Below, piece by piece: positions 1 through 8,215 of a DNA stretch of 64,000 bases. The stretch's first letter is position 1. Every line of letters begins with the position of its first letter. The DNA lies in contig JAFTAJ010000030.1 in NCBI GenBank assembly GCA_017458585.1, forward strand, positions 34,181 through 98,180, given 5' to 3'. Both the position numbers and the translations under genes were made by a program. This DNA comes from Bacteroidaceae bacterium (GTDB lineage: Bacteria; Bacteroidota; Bacteroidia; Bacteroidales; Bacteroidaceae). The notes below the pieces were generated by a model. It saw nothing but the letters and a program-made list of their open reading frames with translations. It had not been told where the DNA came from and did no database searches.

Positions 1-56
1 CCGAGATCAAACATCAGCAGCGTGAGGATGGGCAGAACGATAAAGATTGTATTCAT
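1..56 (-). CDS. N-terminus of a membrane transporter, cut by the window edge
   Basis: Only the first 18-19 codons are present, from an ATG at 54-56 reading off the left edge. They encode a hydrophobic stretch (MNTIFIVLPILTLLMFDLG), which looks like the first membrane segment of a bile acid:sodium symporter (BASS) family protein; that assignment is an inference from very little sequence. It follows the fucose permease gene on the same strand after 16 bases, so it is probably the next gene of the same transcript. Confidence 0.45.
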   Translation of the reverse strand, partial: MNTIFIVLPILTLLMFDL

Positions 57-63
57 CTGGGTA

Positions 64-82
64 GTTTAGAGTTTAGAGTTCA
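64..82. repeat. Short-word repeat (TTTAGAG x2, then TTCAAT)
   Basis: Two 7-base units of TTTAGAG followed by a degenerate unit lie between the permease stop codon region and the next gene. This is one of about twenty such junction repeats in the window. Confidence 0.6.
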
Positions 83-1314
83 ATTTTATGGAACATGGCG
101 GAATAGGCAGCTATCACCACATAGCATACCAGCGGCACGATAAAGCCCAGTGCGACGCAGCTGGCGTCGGCTATGCAGCCCATCAGCAGCGGAGCCACCG
201 CACCACCCACGATAGTCATGATGAGATATGATGATGCCCTCTTGGTCTGACCTTCTGCGCCGCGCAGAGCCAGCGAGAAGATAGTCGGGAACATTATGCT
301 CTCGCAGAGATACACCAAGAAGAATGCGCCCATAGACAGCCAGCCGCGGCATAGGATAATCACCAATGTGCCGAGCGTGGCTCCCACAGCGTAAGTCAGC
401 AGCAGTTTGTCGGCACGGATGTAGCCCATAAGCCAGCTACCAACCAGTCTGCCGACAAAGAACAGTCCCATGCCACCGAAGCTCAGCCATAGACTAGCCT
501 CGCCCTTGGAGATGCCCACGTTCTCTATGAAGTAAGCCACGAAATTGCTGTTTACACCCGTCTGCGCCGCTACATAAAAGAATAGCGCGATTACGCCCAT
601 CATGAAGATGCGCGAGTTTCGTAATTTATAGCTTTGTGTCTCAGCTACAGTACGGGTGTGCGACTCTTCCTCCTGTGGTTCCGGTAGCCTGCAGAACTTG
701 AAGCCCAGGGCGGCCAGCAGCACAAACACACCCACTATAACATAGGGCGTGGCCACGGATGCAATGCAGGCAGTGCCGCCCCCCTCGTCGCCAAAGAAGA
801 ACATGCCGCCCACCAATGGACCGCATATCCAGCCAAGGCCGTTGAGTGACTGCGCGAGGTTGATGCGTTGCTCTGCCGATTTCTTTTCGCCGAGCACCGT
901 TACATACGGATTGGCAGAAGTCTCAAGACAAGTCAGTCCGCAACCTATCACAAACAAGAGTCCCACAAATGCAGGATAGATCATGGCAGGGTTGTCGGCC
1001 TTGGCGCCCCAAATGCAAATGGGAAGGAAGAGCAGCGCCCCCACCCCATAGAGTACCAAGCCAGTCAGCACACCGCCGCGGTAGCCCCATCGGCGTATGA
1101 TCTTGCCGGCAGGGATAGCCATCAGGAAGTAGGCGGCATATGTCGCTACCTGTACCCATGCGGCATTGGCGTGGTTCAGGCCTAGAAGGTTTTTGAGGTG
1201 TGGGTTGAGCACCTCTAATATTGCGTGGGCGAATCCCCACATGAAGAACAGGCTCGATATGAGCAGGAACGGCACCAGGAATGACTTGCCGTCCTTTGTC
1301 GTAGTCAGTTTCAT
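73..1314 (-). CDS. fucP: Sugar:proton symporter, L-fucose permease (FucP) family
   Basis: A 413-residue major facilitator protein with about twelve hydrophobic segments. The N-terminal region (SLFFMWGFAHAILEVLNPHL, then AAYFLMAIPAGKI) has the FHS/FucP family pattern, and the length is normal for FucP. It should import L-fucose or a related hexose with protons across the inner membrane. It is the third gene of a minus-strand operon: its ATG overlaps the stop of the GDP-fucose synthase gene by 4 bases (ATGA). Sitting in a fucose nucleotide operon supports fucose as substrate, but glucose/galactose permeases of this family look similar, so the substrate is inferred. Confidence 0.8.
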   Translation of the reverse strand: MKLTTTKDGKSFLVPFLLISSLFFMWGFAHAILEVLNPHLKNLLGLNHANAAWVQVATYAAYFLMAIPAGKIIRRWGYRGGVLTGLVLYGVGALLFLPICIWGAKADNPAMIYPAFVGLLFVIGCGLTCLETSANPYVTVLGEKKSAEQRINLAQSLNGLGWICGPLVGGMFFFGDEGGGTACIASVATPYVIVGVFVLLAALGFKFCRLPEPQEEESHTRTVAETQSYKLRNSRIFMMGVIALFFYVAAQTGVNSNFVAYFIENVGISKGEASLWLSFGGMGLFFVGRLVGSWLMGYIRADKLLLTYAVGATLGTLVIILCRGWLSMGAFFLVYLCESIMFPTIFSLALRGAEGQTKRASSYLIMTIVGGAVAPLLMGCIADASCVALGFIVPLVCYVVIAAYSAMFHKIEL

Positions 1315-2252
1315 CTCTCCGCCCTCATTGGATTATTAAGGAAGTCCTCATACGCCAGTCGTATGCCATCTTCCAACTCAGTCTTGTATGTCCAGCCGAG
1401 TGCTGTAGCCTTAGACACATCGAGCAGTTTGCGTGGAGTGCCATTGGGGCGAGTAGTATCCCACTCTATGTCTCCGTCGTAGCCCACCACCTTAGCCACC
1501 AGCCTCGTGAGGGCCTTAATGGTCAGTTCTTTGCCCGTGCCTGCGTTGACCGTCTGGTTGCCGCTGTAGTTGTTCATCAGGAACACACACAGATTGGCGA
1601 GGTCATCCACATAGAGGAACTCTCTGAGCGGCGAGCCGTCACCCCAACAAGTCACGCTCTTCAGTCCAGCGACCTTCGCCTCATGGAAGCGACGAATCAG
1701 CGCCGGCAGCACATGGCTGTGCTCGGGGTGGTAGTTGTCGTTAGGACCATATAGGTTAGTCGGCATCACGCTGATAAAGTCTGTGCCGTACTGGCGGTTG
1801 AGAAACTCGCAGTACTTAAGGCCGGATATCTTTGCCAGCGCGTAGGCCTCGTTGGTCTTCTCCAGCGCCCCTGTCAGCAGGCAGTTCTCAGGCATAGGCT
1901 GCGGAGCCATCCTCGGGTATATGCAGCTGCTGCCCAGGAACTCCAGTTTCTTGCAGCCATTCTTCCATGCCGAGTGAATGACGTTCATCTCCAGAATCAT
2001 GTTGTCGTACATAAAGTCAGCCAGCGCACTCTGGTTGGCTACTATGCCGCCCACCTTTGCTGCAGCCAGAAACACATATTCTGGCTTTTCCTCGGCAAAG
2101 AACTTCTCTACCTCGGTTTGTCGAGTCAGGTCCAACTCCTTGTGCGTACGTGTAATAATATTGGTGTACCCCTGCCTTTGCAGTTCCCTGACGATGGCAG
2201 ATCCAACCATTCCGCGGTGTCCCGCCACATAAATTTTGCTATCTTTTTTCAT
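1311..2252 (-). CDS. fcl: GDP-L-fucose synthase
   Basis: This 313-residue NAD(P)-binding epimerase/reductase converts GDP-4-keto-6-deoxy-mannose to GDP-L-fucose in the cytoplasm, the last step of de novo GDP-fucose synthesis. The Rossmann motif is at the N-terminus ([17 protein letters not shown], residues 8-24). The family pieces [15 protein letters not shown] and [13 protein letters not shown], with the YxxxK catalytic pair, follow. Length is typical of Fcl/WcaG. It overlaps gmd upstream and the permease downstream by 4 bases each, so the three are probably translationally coupled. Its product can feed fucosylated capsule, O-glycans or glycoproteins. Confidence 0.95.
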   Translation of the reverse strand: MKKDSKIYVAGHRGMVGSAIVRELQRQGYTNIITRTHKELDLTRQTEVEKFFAEEKPEYVFLAAAKVGGIVANQSALADFMYDNMILEMNVIHSAWKNGCKKLEFLGSSCIYPRMAPQPMPENCLLTGALEKTNEAYALAKISGLKYCEFLNRQYGTDFISVMPTNLYGPNDNYHPEHSHVLPALIRRFHEAKVAGLKSVTCWGDGSPLREFLYVDDLANLCVFLMNNYSGNQTVNAGTGKELTIKALTRLVAKVVGYDGDIEWDTTRPNGTPRKLLDVSKATALGWTYKTELEDGIRLAYEDFLNNPMRAER

Positions 2253-3583
2253 CTTACAATACCTTTCTCCAAATACTCTGCCAAGTTAGTCCTTACTTTC
2301 GCTGCGGCACCCTCTCCTGCCACTTTGCCCATATCGTGCTTCACCATCAGGGCAACGAGTTCATGGAATGATGTCTTGCTGGGATTCCATTTCAGCTTAG
2401 CCTTAGCCTTCGTCGGGTCGCCCCACAGGTTCACCACATCAGTGGGCCTGTAGAAGTCATCGCTAACCCTTACCAGCGTCTTGCCTACCAACTTGGCGGG
2501 ACCGTCGATGCACACGCCCACTTCGTCGAGGCCTTGTCCGCGGAAGTCCAGAGTGATGCCTGCGCACTTAAACGCCTCATAGCAGAATTCCCTCACACTA
2601 TGTTGCACGCCCGTAGCTATGACAAAGTCGTCGGGCTTTTCCTGTTGCAGCATCATCCACATACACTCCACGTAGTCCTTGGCATAGCCCCAGTCGCGCA
2701 GTGAACTAAGATTGCCCAGATACAGGCAGTCCTGGTGACCCTGAGCTATGCGAGCTGCAGCCAGCGTTATCTTACGCGTCACAAATGTCTCGCCCCTGCG
2801 TTCACTCTCGTGGTTGAAAAGGATACCGCTGCAGCAGAACATATTGTACGCCTCTCTGTATTCCTTGATAATCCAGAAGCCGTAGAGCTTGGCGATGGCG
2901 TAGGGGCTGTAGGGATGGAATGGTGTGTTCTCATTCTGCGGCACCTGCTCCACCTTGCCGTAGAGCTCTGATGTGCTTGCCTGATAGATGCGGCATGTGT
3001 CCTCGAGATGACAGGCCCTTACGGCTTCGAGTATCCTGAGCACGCCCACGGCATCCACATCGGCAGTGAACTCCGGGGCGTCGAAGCTCACCTGAACATG
3101 ACTCTGCGCAGCGAGGTTGTATATCTCAGTGGGCTTTACCTTCGCTATTACTTTGACTATCGACATGGAGTCGCCCATGTCTGCGTAGTGAAGGTGGAAG
3201 TTGGGCGTACCCTCCAGGTGAGCTATTCTCTCGCGGAAATCCACTGACGAGCGACGGATTATGCCGTGCACCTCATAGCCTTTCTCCAACAGCAGCTCAG
3301 AGAGGTACGAGCCGTCCTGCCCCGTTACACCCGTGATGAGAGCTACGTGGCGCAGACCTTCTGCTGACATTGGGGCAGTAACATCGACGCCCAGAACATC
3401 GCTCAGTCTGCGTATTGCCTCAGTGCTGAAGCCGTTGCGGCCCGTAAGCCAACGGCTCACCTCCGCCTCACGTTTCCCGACCATCTCAGCCAGCTCACGC
3501 TGCGTTATCTTCCTTGCAGCAAGAATATTCGCCACATTTTTTGCAACCAATTTGTTAAACTTTACTTTTTCTTCACGTGTCAT
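2249..3583 (-). CDS. gmd: GDP-mannose 4,6-dehydratase with N-terminal XRE-type helix-turn-helix domain
   Basis: A 444-residue fusion. Residues about 8-70 form an XRE/Cro-like helix-turn-helix ([20 protein letters not shown], then WLTGRNG and [10 protein letters not shown]). From about residue 78 follows a full-length [14 protein letters not shown] at 84-94, the sugar-binding [12 protein letters not shown] and the catalytic YxxxK in [11 protein letters not shown] turns GDP-mannose into the 4-keto-6-deoxy sugar used by the next gene. The start at 3583 is preferred to a start at 3631 because the promoter (3610-3617) lies between them. An ATG at 3368-3370 (Met72, [14 protein letters not shown]) could start a plain GMD, so two products are possible. 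The fusion is unusual: GMD is normally about 350-370 residues with no DNA-binding domain. Autoregulation of the operon is a guess. Confidence 0.9.
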   Translation of the reverse strand: MTREEKVKFNKLVAKNVANILAARKITQRELAEMVGKREAEVSRWLTGRNGFSTEAIRRLSDVLGVDVTAPMSAEGLRHVALITGVTGQDGSYLSELLLEKGYEVHGIIRRSSVDFRERIAHLEGTPNFHLHYADMGDSMSIVKVIAKVKPTEIYNLAAQSHVQVSFDAPEFTADVDAVGVLRILEAVRACHLEDTCRIYQASTSELYGKVEQVPQNENTPFHPYSPYAIAKLYGFWIIKEYREAYNMFCCSGILFNHESERRGETFVTRKITLAAARIAQGHQDCLYLGNLSSLRDWGYAKDYVECMWMMLQQEKPDDFVIATGVQHSVREFCYEAFKCAGITLDFRGQGLDEVGVCIDGPAKLVGKTLVRVSDDFYRPTDVVNLWGDPTKAKAKLKWNPSKTSFHELVALMVKHDMGKVAGEGAAAKVRTNLAEYLEKGIVR

Positions 3584-3609
3584 ATTGTAATATTTACATT
3601 TTTCGGCTG

Positions 3610-3617
3610 CAAAGATA
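3610..3617 (-). promoter_or_regulatory. -7 box of the gmd-fcl-fucP promoter
   Basis: TATCTTTG on the minus strand matches the Bacteroidetes -7 consensus TAnnTTTG. Transcription should begin near 3602, about 20 bases before the gmd ATG at 3583. No good -33 TTTG was found at the ideal distance. Confidence 0.7.
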
Positions 3618-3721
3618 GAAAATAATATCAAAACACAATATAAAATCGCAAGAAATTATACAAAATATCTATGGGTCAAATATTTTTTCTTTAAATTCTG
3701 CTGCAATTCGTAAACAAAGTG

Positions 3722-3729
3722 TATCTTTG
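3722..3729 (+). promoter_or_regulatory. -7 box for the dockerin-like gene
   Basis: TATCTTTG on the plus strand, 38 bases before the ATG at 3768, in the divergent intergenic region facing gmd. Confidence 0.65.
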
Positions 3730-3767
3730 CAACTCAAAATATCATAAACTTAAAAACTCACTTATAT

Positions 3768-5168
3768 ATGAATAGATTTACAAAACTTTTGGCCTTGCTC
3801 TGCCTCCTGCCTTTCCCGCTGACGGCGATGGCAGACAATGATTACGTGGAACTGCTCACCAACGGCGCCTGCGACGGCACCTTCGACGGGTGGACCATCG
3901 GCGAGAACACTTGGGCCATCGGTGAAGAAGACGACGGCACCTACTCATGGGTATCGTCCACGAACTATTGCGTCCTCACCCAGACCATAGACCTTACGGA
4001 GAGGGACTTCGATTTGGAGGCCATCGACAAAGGCGGCGTGCAGCTTAGGGCCTATGGAGACTTGATAAGTTCATATATTGAGGGTGAATATGGCGCCGAG
4101 AAAGCCAGTGCGATAGTGGAGATATACAATGCGAAAGGTGTCAGAATTCTAACCTGGGACTTGTTCAGTGACATTTTCGCCCATGAAGAATGGGAAAAAA
4201 CTGGATCGTCAGTCCGTCTTGCCTCCGGCGCCCGCAAGATGACATTTCTGATTGAGGGAAAAGGTCTCGCGGGAAAGGCAGGGTTCTCCGGCCCCCGCTT
4301 CAGAAACCTCTCCCTCCAGATACATAAAGATGCCATATACAGCCGCGCCGATGTCAACCGCGACAAAGACGTCAACACCACCGACGTCGTGGCCATATAC
4401 TCCTACATTACAAATGGCGGCGACAGCGGCTTCGCCAGGGGGCGCGCCGATGTCAACCGCGACAAAGACGTCAACACCTCCGACGTCGTGGGCGTATATG
4501 ACGTAATCATCAACGGCGAGCCCCCCTACATACCCACAGTGCCCGATGACGCGCTGCTCTATCCCTTCAGCGTCAGCAACGCAAAGACCGTCCTGTTCGC
4601 AAAAGGCAACCTCCAATACGTTAGCGGCAAATGGAAGTTCGCCTCCAAGCAGTACGAATACTTCGGCACCAACCAGTCAGACAACCACAAGGACATGTTC
4701 CCCTTCAACGGTTACAAATGCCCCGAGGGCTGGCACTGCCTCACCAACGATGAGTGGACATACCTACTCAGCAAGCGCATCGTAAACAACACCCTCAGCG
4801 ACGGCGCACTCTACACCCTCGCCACCCTCGGAGGCCAGTACAAAGGCATGATAGTCTTCCCCGACTCCTATGTACACCCCGCAGAATCCGGCTTCACGCC
4901 AGGCACCTACAACACATTTAGCAACTACACCGCCACCGTCAGCCTCGAAGGATGGACACTGATGGAGAAGGCGGGAGCCATGTTCCTCCCCTGCGCCGGC
5001 TACAAGTCGATGGGCAGCACGTGGAAAGGCGTGGACATACAGGGATGCTACATGACCACCACCCCCAGCGGCAGCGGCTACTACGACCCCTGGTTCGACC
5101 CCTCCTTCGTCTCACTCACCGAGACAAGCAACCAATCCACCTGGTCGTCCGTACGCCTCGTCAGATGA
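3768..5168 (+). CDS. Secreted protein with two dockerin-like repeats and a C-terminal FISUMP-like region
   Basis: A 466-residue exported protein. The signal peptide (MNRFTKLLALLCLLPFPLTA) is followed by a beta-rich domain to about residue 185. Two dockerin type I-like calcium repeats follow, at R193-D206 and R226-D239 (ADVNRDKDVNTTD and ADVNRDKDVNTSD). Each has the DxNxDxxxxxxD pattern, and they sit 33 residues apart. The C-terminal half (VLFAKGNLQY, CPEGWHCLTNDEW) resembles the Fibrobacter-type major paralogous (FISUMP) domain of Bacteroidetes surface proteins. The two dockerin repeats are almost identical in DNA over about 45 bases, which indicates recent duplication or conversion. Binding partner and substrate are unknown. 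Confidence 0.8.
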   Translation: MNRFTKLLALLCLLPFPLTAMADNDYVELLTNGACDGTFDGWTIGENTWAIGEEDDGTYSWVSSTNYCVLTQTIDLTERDFDLEAIDKGGVQLRAYGDLISSYIEGEYGAEKASAIVEIYNAKGVRILTWDLFSDIFAHEEWEKTGSSVRLASGARKMTFLIEGKGLAGKAGFSGPRFRNLSLQIHKDAIYSRADVNRDKDVNTTDVVAIYSYITNGGDSGFARGRADVNRDKDVNTSDVVGVYDVIINGEPPYIPTVPDDALLYPFSVSNAKTVLFAKGNLQYVSGKWKFASKQYEYFGTNQSDNHKDMFPFNGYKCPEGWHCLTNDEWTYLLSKRIVNNTLSDGALYTLATLGGQYKGMIVFPDSYVHPAESGFTPGTYNTFSNYTATVSLEGWTLMEKAGAMFLPCAGYKSMGSTWKGVDIQGCYMTTTPSGSGYYDPWFDPSFVSLTETSNQSTWSSVRLVR

Positions 5169-5195
5169 CCTTATCCCCTCTCTAATATTTGAAAT

Positions 5196-5441
5196 TTATT
5201 TCTTTGCGTTCCCTTTGCAGTTTTTGCATAGATGGCGGCCTTTCTTTATTGCCTCCGCCATGCTGATTTGCTTGATCTCAGCCTTGCAGTTGCTGAGAGC
5301 ATCACATGTGCGGTTGAGGTGATAGGTCTTTGCATTCTTGCCCGTGCAGATATAGACCTTGGCGTTCTTCTTGATCTGTGCTGACGCACTGCCGCACAGC
5401 AGTGCCATTGCAGCGATAAGAATAATGGTTGTGTGTTTCAT
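5196..5441 (-). CDS. Small exported cysteine-rich protein
   Basis: 81 residues. A signal peptide (MKHTTIILIAAMALLCGSASA) precedes a mature part of about 60 residues with Cys32, Cys46, Cys52, Cys72 and Cys75 plus His41 and His70. The spacing (YxC...YHLNRTCDAL...GRHLCKNC) resembles the small zinc-binding module found at the end of some nuclease-like proteins, so a metal-binding or disulfide-bonded periplasmic protein is likely. Function is not known. A TAAATTCG sequence at 5471-5478 (minus) may be its -7 box. It lies between the dockerin-like gene, which converges on it, and the insertion sequence. Confidence 0.75.
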   Translation of the reverse strand: MKHTTIILIAAMALLCGSASAQIKKNAKVYICTGKNAKTYHLNRTCDALSNCKAEIKQISMAEAIKKGRHLCKNCKGNAKK

Positions 5442-5470
5442 GTTTTTTTCGTTTTCCGATATATCGTCTG

Positions 5471-5478
5471 CGAATTTA
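5471..5478 (-). promoter_or_regulatory. Possible -7 box of the small cysteine-rich protein gene
   Basis: TAAATTCG on the minus strand, 30 bases before the start codon at 5441. It has TTCG in place of TTTG, as do the HU and tRNA-Arg promoters in this window. Confidence 0.4.
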
Positions 5479-5526
5479 CGAAAGATTTTTAATACTGATA
5501 ATAAACTATATATAATAATTCACTAG

Positions 5527-5540
5527 TGTCCACTAAAAAT
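5527..5540 (+). repeat. Terminal inverted repeat of the insertion sequence (left)
   Basis: TGTCCACTAAAAAT, a perfect match to the complement of 6816-6829. The match stops on the outer side at 5526. Confidence 0.9.
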
Positions 5541-5548
5541 GGACGAGT

Positions 5549-6712
5549 TTAAAAATTAAATAAATTAGGTTCACTTGAACCGCTTCGATCTTTGTCATTT
5601 TTGAATATAGTTTTGTCGAAGAGATCTCTGAGATGCGTTGTATCAGTGAGTGACATGCTGAGGATTTGCAAGACCTCATAGGTCGAGCGTTTCAACTTCA
5701 TGTCATGTTGGACAATAGCCACAAGGCAGTAGGCACAGATGGCAGAGTAAATCTGTATTCTGACAGCATTCTCAGTTGTGCCCCAGAACTTCTTGATCTT
5801 GAGGTGCTGCTTAAGCCACTTGAAGAACAGCTCTATCTGCCAACGGTTTTTGTAGAGGTCGGCAACCTGCAGTGCAGTCAGTTCCATTGCGTTGGTCAGG
5901 AACATGAACTCACGGCTTTGCTCCTCATCGAAGAACCGTACAAGCCTAAGATGCTCAGGATAGCCTTTCTGACTGCCATAGACGGTCAGTTCTATCTCAG
6001 CATCAGTTAGTATTCCCTTGGGCAGCCTGCGCCTCCACTTGATGCACTTGTACTGCAAATTGGTCTTAGCCCTGACAACAAAGAATGACTCCGCACGATG
6101 TATGCGATAGAGCTCCTTTAAGTTGTTGTAGCCACGGTCAAAGATGTAGTAAGCACCTGTCTCAATGGGGATTTCTTTCATCGCCTTGGAGTCATGAACT
6201 GACGCCGTGGTGATATGGAAGAAGGCTGGAATCTGAGTCTCCAGGTCATATAGGGTATGTATCTTTATACCGCCCTTATGCTTGCGGAACTTAGCCCACC
6301 AAAACACATCCAGACATAGCGAGATAGTCGTGGAATCGAAAGCATAGACATTTCCGTCAAGCTTGAAGATATCTGTAGCCCTTTTGCGTCTGGCCTCACA
6401 GACAAGGTAATAGGCATACTCCTCGAAGATGCGATAGTCACGATTGGTATTTGCCTTTGCCAGATTACTTCTGGTGACGTGTTTGCCAAGTCCGAGATGA
6501 TAGCATTTCTGGTGATGTGCTTCTATGCCGATAATCAAGTCTCGCATACTCTCGCGATTACTCAGTTGTCCGAACATCAATGTAAGGAGTTGGTTCCAGC
6601 ATGTGAAATGTTTCACATAGTGGTTACCTTTGTACTTATCTACGATGTGACGGAACTGATCATAGTCCAGAAACTCAACCAATTGAGCGAAAACGTATTT
6701 TGATTTATTCAT
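5549..6712 (-). CDS. IS4-family transposase (DDE)
   Basis: A full-length 387-residue transposase. An N-terminal region of the DUF4372 type (residues about 1-75) precedes the RNase H-like DDE domain. The first Asp lies in VYAFDSTTISL and the second in YIFDRGYNNL. The glutamate sits in a clear YREK signature: Y-(2)-R-(3)-E-(6)-K in YKNRWQIELFFKWLK. All three catalytic residues are present and the frame is open, so it should be active. It is the only gene of the element and ends 8 bases inside the left inverted repeat. Confidence 0.95.
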   Translation of the reverse strand: MNKSKYVFAQLVEFLDYDQFRHIVDKYKGNHYVKHFTCWNQLLTLMFGQLSNRESMRDLIIGIEAHHQKCYHLGLGKHVTRSNLAKANTNRDYRIFEEYAYYLVCEARRKRATDIFKLDGNVYAFDSTTISLCLDVFWWAKFRKHKGGIKIHTLYDLETQIPAFFHITTASVHDSKAMKEIPIETGAYYIFDRGYNNLKELYRIHRAESFFVVRAKTNLQYKCIKWRRRLPKGILTDAEIELTVYGSQKGYPEHLRLVRFFDEEQSREFMFLTNAMELTALQVADLYKNRWQIELFFKWLKQHLKIKKFWGTTENAVRIQIYSAICAYCLVAIVQHDMKLKRSTYEVLQILSMSLTDTTHLRDLFDKTIFKNDKDRSGSSEPNLFNF

Positions 6713-6734
6713 TTGAAGTCATTATTTTTGACTG

Positions 6735-6742
6735 CAAAGATA
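6735..6742 (-). promoter_or_regulatory. -7 box of the transposase gene
   Basis: TATCTTTG on the minus strand, 23 bases upstream of the transposase ATG, inside the element. Confidence 0.6.
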
Positions 6743-6815
6743 CAAAACCAAATCCGTGCACTCGAAAAATCTCTGCAACTAACTATATTTCAATTATTTC
6801 AAAGAACGCTTAGCG

Positions 6816-6829
6816 ATTTTTAGTGGACA
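6816..6829 (-). repeat. Terminal inverted repeat of the insertion sequence (right)
   Basis: ATTTTTAGTGGACA, the exact complement of the left end. Confidence 0.9.
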
Positions 6830-7099
6830 GCAATGGTTTCCAATAAAGGATTGTCGTCGTTTTTAACGAGAAAATAGGATGCAAAATTAGTATAAAACGA
6901 GAAAAAAACCAAATAATTTTTGAGCTTTTCCGAGGTGAAGCCTAACTTGTCTCACATCGTGAGACAAAGTTGTTAGACTAGAAGTTAAGTAGTTAAGTAG
7001 TTAAGCCGTTAGTCTGTAAGTTAAGCCGTTAGTCTTTCTTCTTTCGAACTTTTCAAATCCGTAAACCATAAACCATAAACTGTAAACCGTAAACAAACC
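6830..7099. repeat. Gene-free stretch with two short-word repeat blocks
   Basis: No gene is visible in these 270 bases. At about 6981-7035 there are AGTTAAGT-type 8-base units followed by two copies of a longer unit (AAGTTAAGCCGTTAGTCT). At about 7061-7097 there are four 7-base units of the form AACCATA/AACTGTA/AACCGTA. They end at the mltG stop codon region. Confidence 0.6.
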
Positions 7100-8098
7100 T
7101 CACTTTATCCCTCTCTCATTGAGTGCGCGTACATAGCGGGCTGCATTGCGGAGATGCTCGCTATAGGTGGCGGCGAAGGCATGGGTGCCGCTGAAATCGC
7201 TGTTGGCGCACATATAGAGATAGTCGTGGTGCTCGGCATTGAGGACAGCATCGATGCTGGCGGTCTGCGGCACACGGATGGGCCCCGGTGGGAGCCCGGC
7301 ATGGAGATAGGTGTTGTAGGGGCTGGGGGTGGTGAGCATATAGCCATAGATGCGGCGCAGGCCGAAATCGCCGAGAGCAAACTTAACGGTGGGGTCTGCC
7401 TGCAGGAGCATGCCTGTGCGCAGACGGTTGAGGTAGAGGCCCGCCACGGTGGGCTTCTCACCATTGTTGGCTGTCTCTGCATCAACTATGGAAGCAAGGG
7501 TATAGACCTCCTCGCGGCTCATGCCAAGAGCTTTTGCCTTGGCGGTGCGCCCCGCCGTCCAGAAGCGGTCGCGCTCCTTAGCCATACGCTGCATAAAGCT
7601 GCGCGGCGAGGTGGTCCAATACATCTCGTAGGTGTTGCTCAGCAGCAGGGTGGCCGCCGTGGCAGTATCGACGCCAAACTCGCGCTGACGGTCGCGGTTG
7701 TTGAACTCAGCAGCAAGCCCAGCGGAGTCAGTGAGGAGCTGTCGCGCCACCTTGGCGAGAGCCATCTCCTTGGTCCACGTGGGCGACACGGTGACGCTGA
7801 CGGGGGTCTGCTGGCCGCGGAAGATATTGGTGGCGAGTCGCCAGGAGGACATCGACGGCGTGACCTCGTAGCAGCCCGGGTGGACATGGCCGCGCAGAGA
7901 GCGCAGCATGGCGGTGAGACGGAAGCCCACCATCTGGCGCGGCTCGATAACAGAGATCTTGGCAGTGACGGAATCGAGGTTGTCATCGCGGTCCACATAG
8001 ATGCGCACGGGGCGGTCGAGGGTGCTGACGGGCCATGCCAGAAACCATGTGCCAAGGGCGAGGAACGATGTAAGAAGTAAGATGTAAAATTTTTTCAT
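7100..8098 (-). CDS. mltG: Endolytic murein transglycosylase MltG
   Basis: 332 residues. One N-terminal membrane anchor (MKKFYILLLTSFLALGTWFL) is followed by a periplasmic YceG-like domain. MltG cuts nascent glycan strands at the inner membrane and sets glycan length. The family core is clear: YTLASIVDAET, then VAGLYLNRLRTGM, LQADPTVKFALG and PSPYNTYLHAGLPPGPI. In E. coli the corresponding segment is ASIVEKET; here the first acidic residue is Asp and the second Glu is kept, so the active-site acid may be altered. The DNA for the membrane anchor contains three 7-base repeat units (8067-8087). The gene is divergent from aguB. Confidence 0.9.
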   Translation of the reverse strand: MKKFYILLLTSFLALGTWFLAWPVSTLDRPVRIYVDRDDNLDSVTAKISVIEPRQMVGFRLTAMLRSLRGHVHPGCYEVTPSMSSWRLATNIFRGQQTPVSVTVSPTWTKEMALAKVARQLLTDSAGLAAEFNNRDRQREFGVDTATAATLLLSNTYEMYWTTSPRSFMQRMAKERDRFWTAGRTAKAKALGMSREEVYTLASIVDAETANNGEKPTVAGLYLNRLRTGMLLQADPTVKFALGDFGLRRIYGYMLTTPSPYNTYLHAGLPPGPIRVPQTASIDAVLNAEHHDYLYMCANSDFSGTHAFAATYSEHLRNAARYVRALNERGIK

Positions 8099-8105
8099 AA
8101 TTGGG

Positions 8106-8113
8106 CAAATTTA
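8106..8113 (-). promoter_or_regulatory. -7 box of mltG, almost at the start codon
   Basis: TAAATTTG on the minus strand ends 8 bases before the ATG at 8098. With the usual 6-8-base spacing, transcription would start at or next to the A of the start codon, giving a leaderless or nearly leaderless mRNA. Confidence 0.55.
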
Positions 8114-8149
8114 AGCATTTGTTCTCAATTTGCAGACGTTTTATGATTA

Positions 8150-8182
8150 AAAATTGAAGATTGAACATTGAAGATTGAAGAT
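8150..8182. repeat. Short-word repeat (TTGAAGA type)
   Basis: Four to five 7-base units (TTGAAGA, TTGAACA) between the mltG and aguB promoters. A nominal upstream start of the aguB frame at 8168 lies inside this repeat and upstream of the promoter, so it was not used. Confidence 0.65.
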
Positions 8183-8199
8183 TTTTGGAAAATTTTGGC

Positions 8200-8207
8200 T
8201 AATTTTG
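8200..8207 (+). promoter_or_regulatory. -7 box of aguB, almost at the start codon
   Basis: TAATTTTG ends 8 bases before the ATG at 8216, the same arrangement as the divergent mltG promoter. Confidence 0.55.
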
Positions 8208-8215
8208 CAGACGTT

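Larger units (their letters stand above)
5527..6829. mobile_element. IS4-family insertion sequence, 1303 bp
   Basis: The element is bounded by perfect 14-bp inverted repeats (TGTCCACTAAAAAT at 5527-5540 and its complement at 6816-6829). It holds one intact transposase gene on the minus strand with its own promoter. The flanking bases (ATAATTCACTAG on the left, GCAATGGTTTCC on the right) show no target-site duplication, so this copy has either lost it or is one end of an older rearrangement. Confidence 0.9.

Noticed and set aside
3584..3631. 16-residue N-terminal extension of gmd
   Set aside because: The -7 box at 3610-3617 lies within it.
7154..8080. 308-codon open frame opposite mltG
   Set aside because: Antisense shadow of a conserved gene, Gly/Glu/Ala-rich composition.
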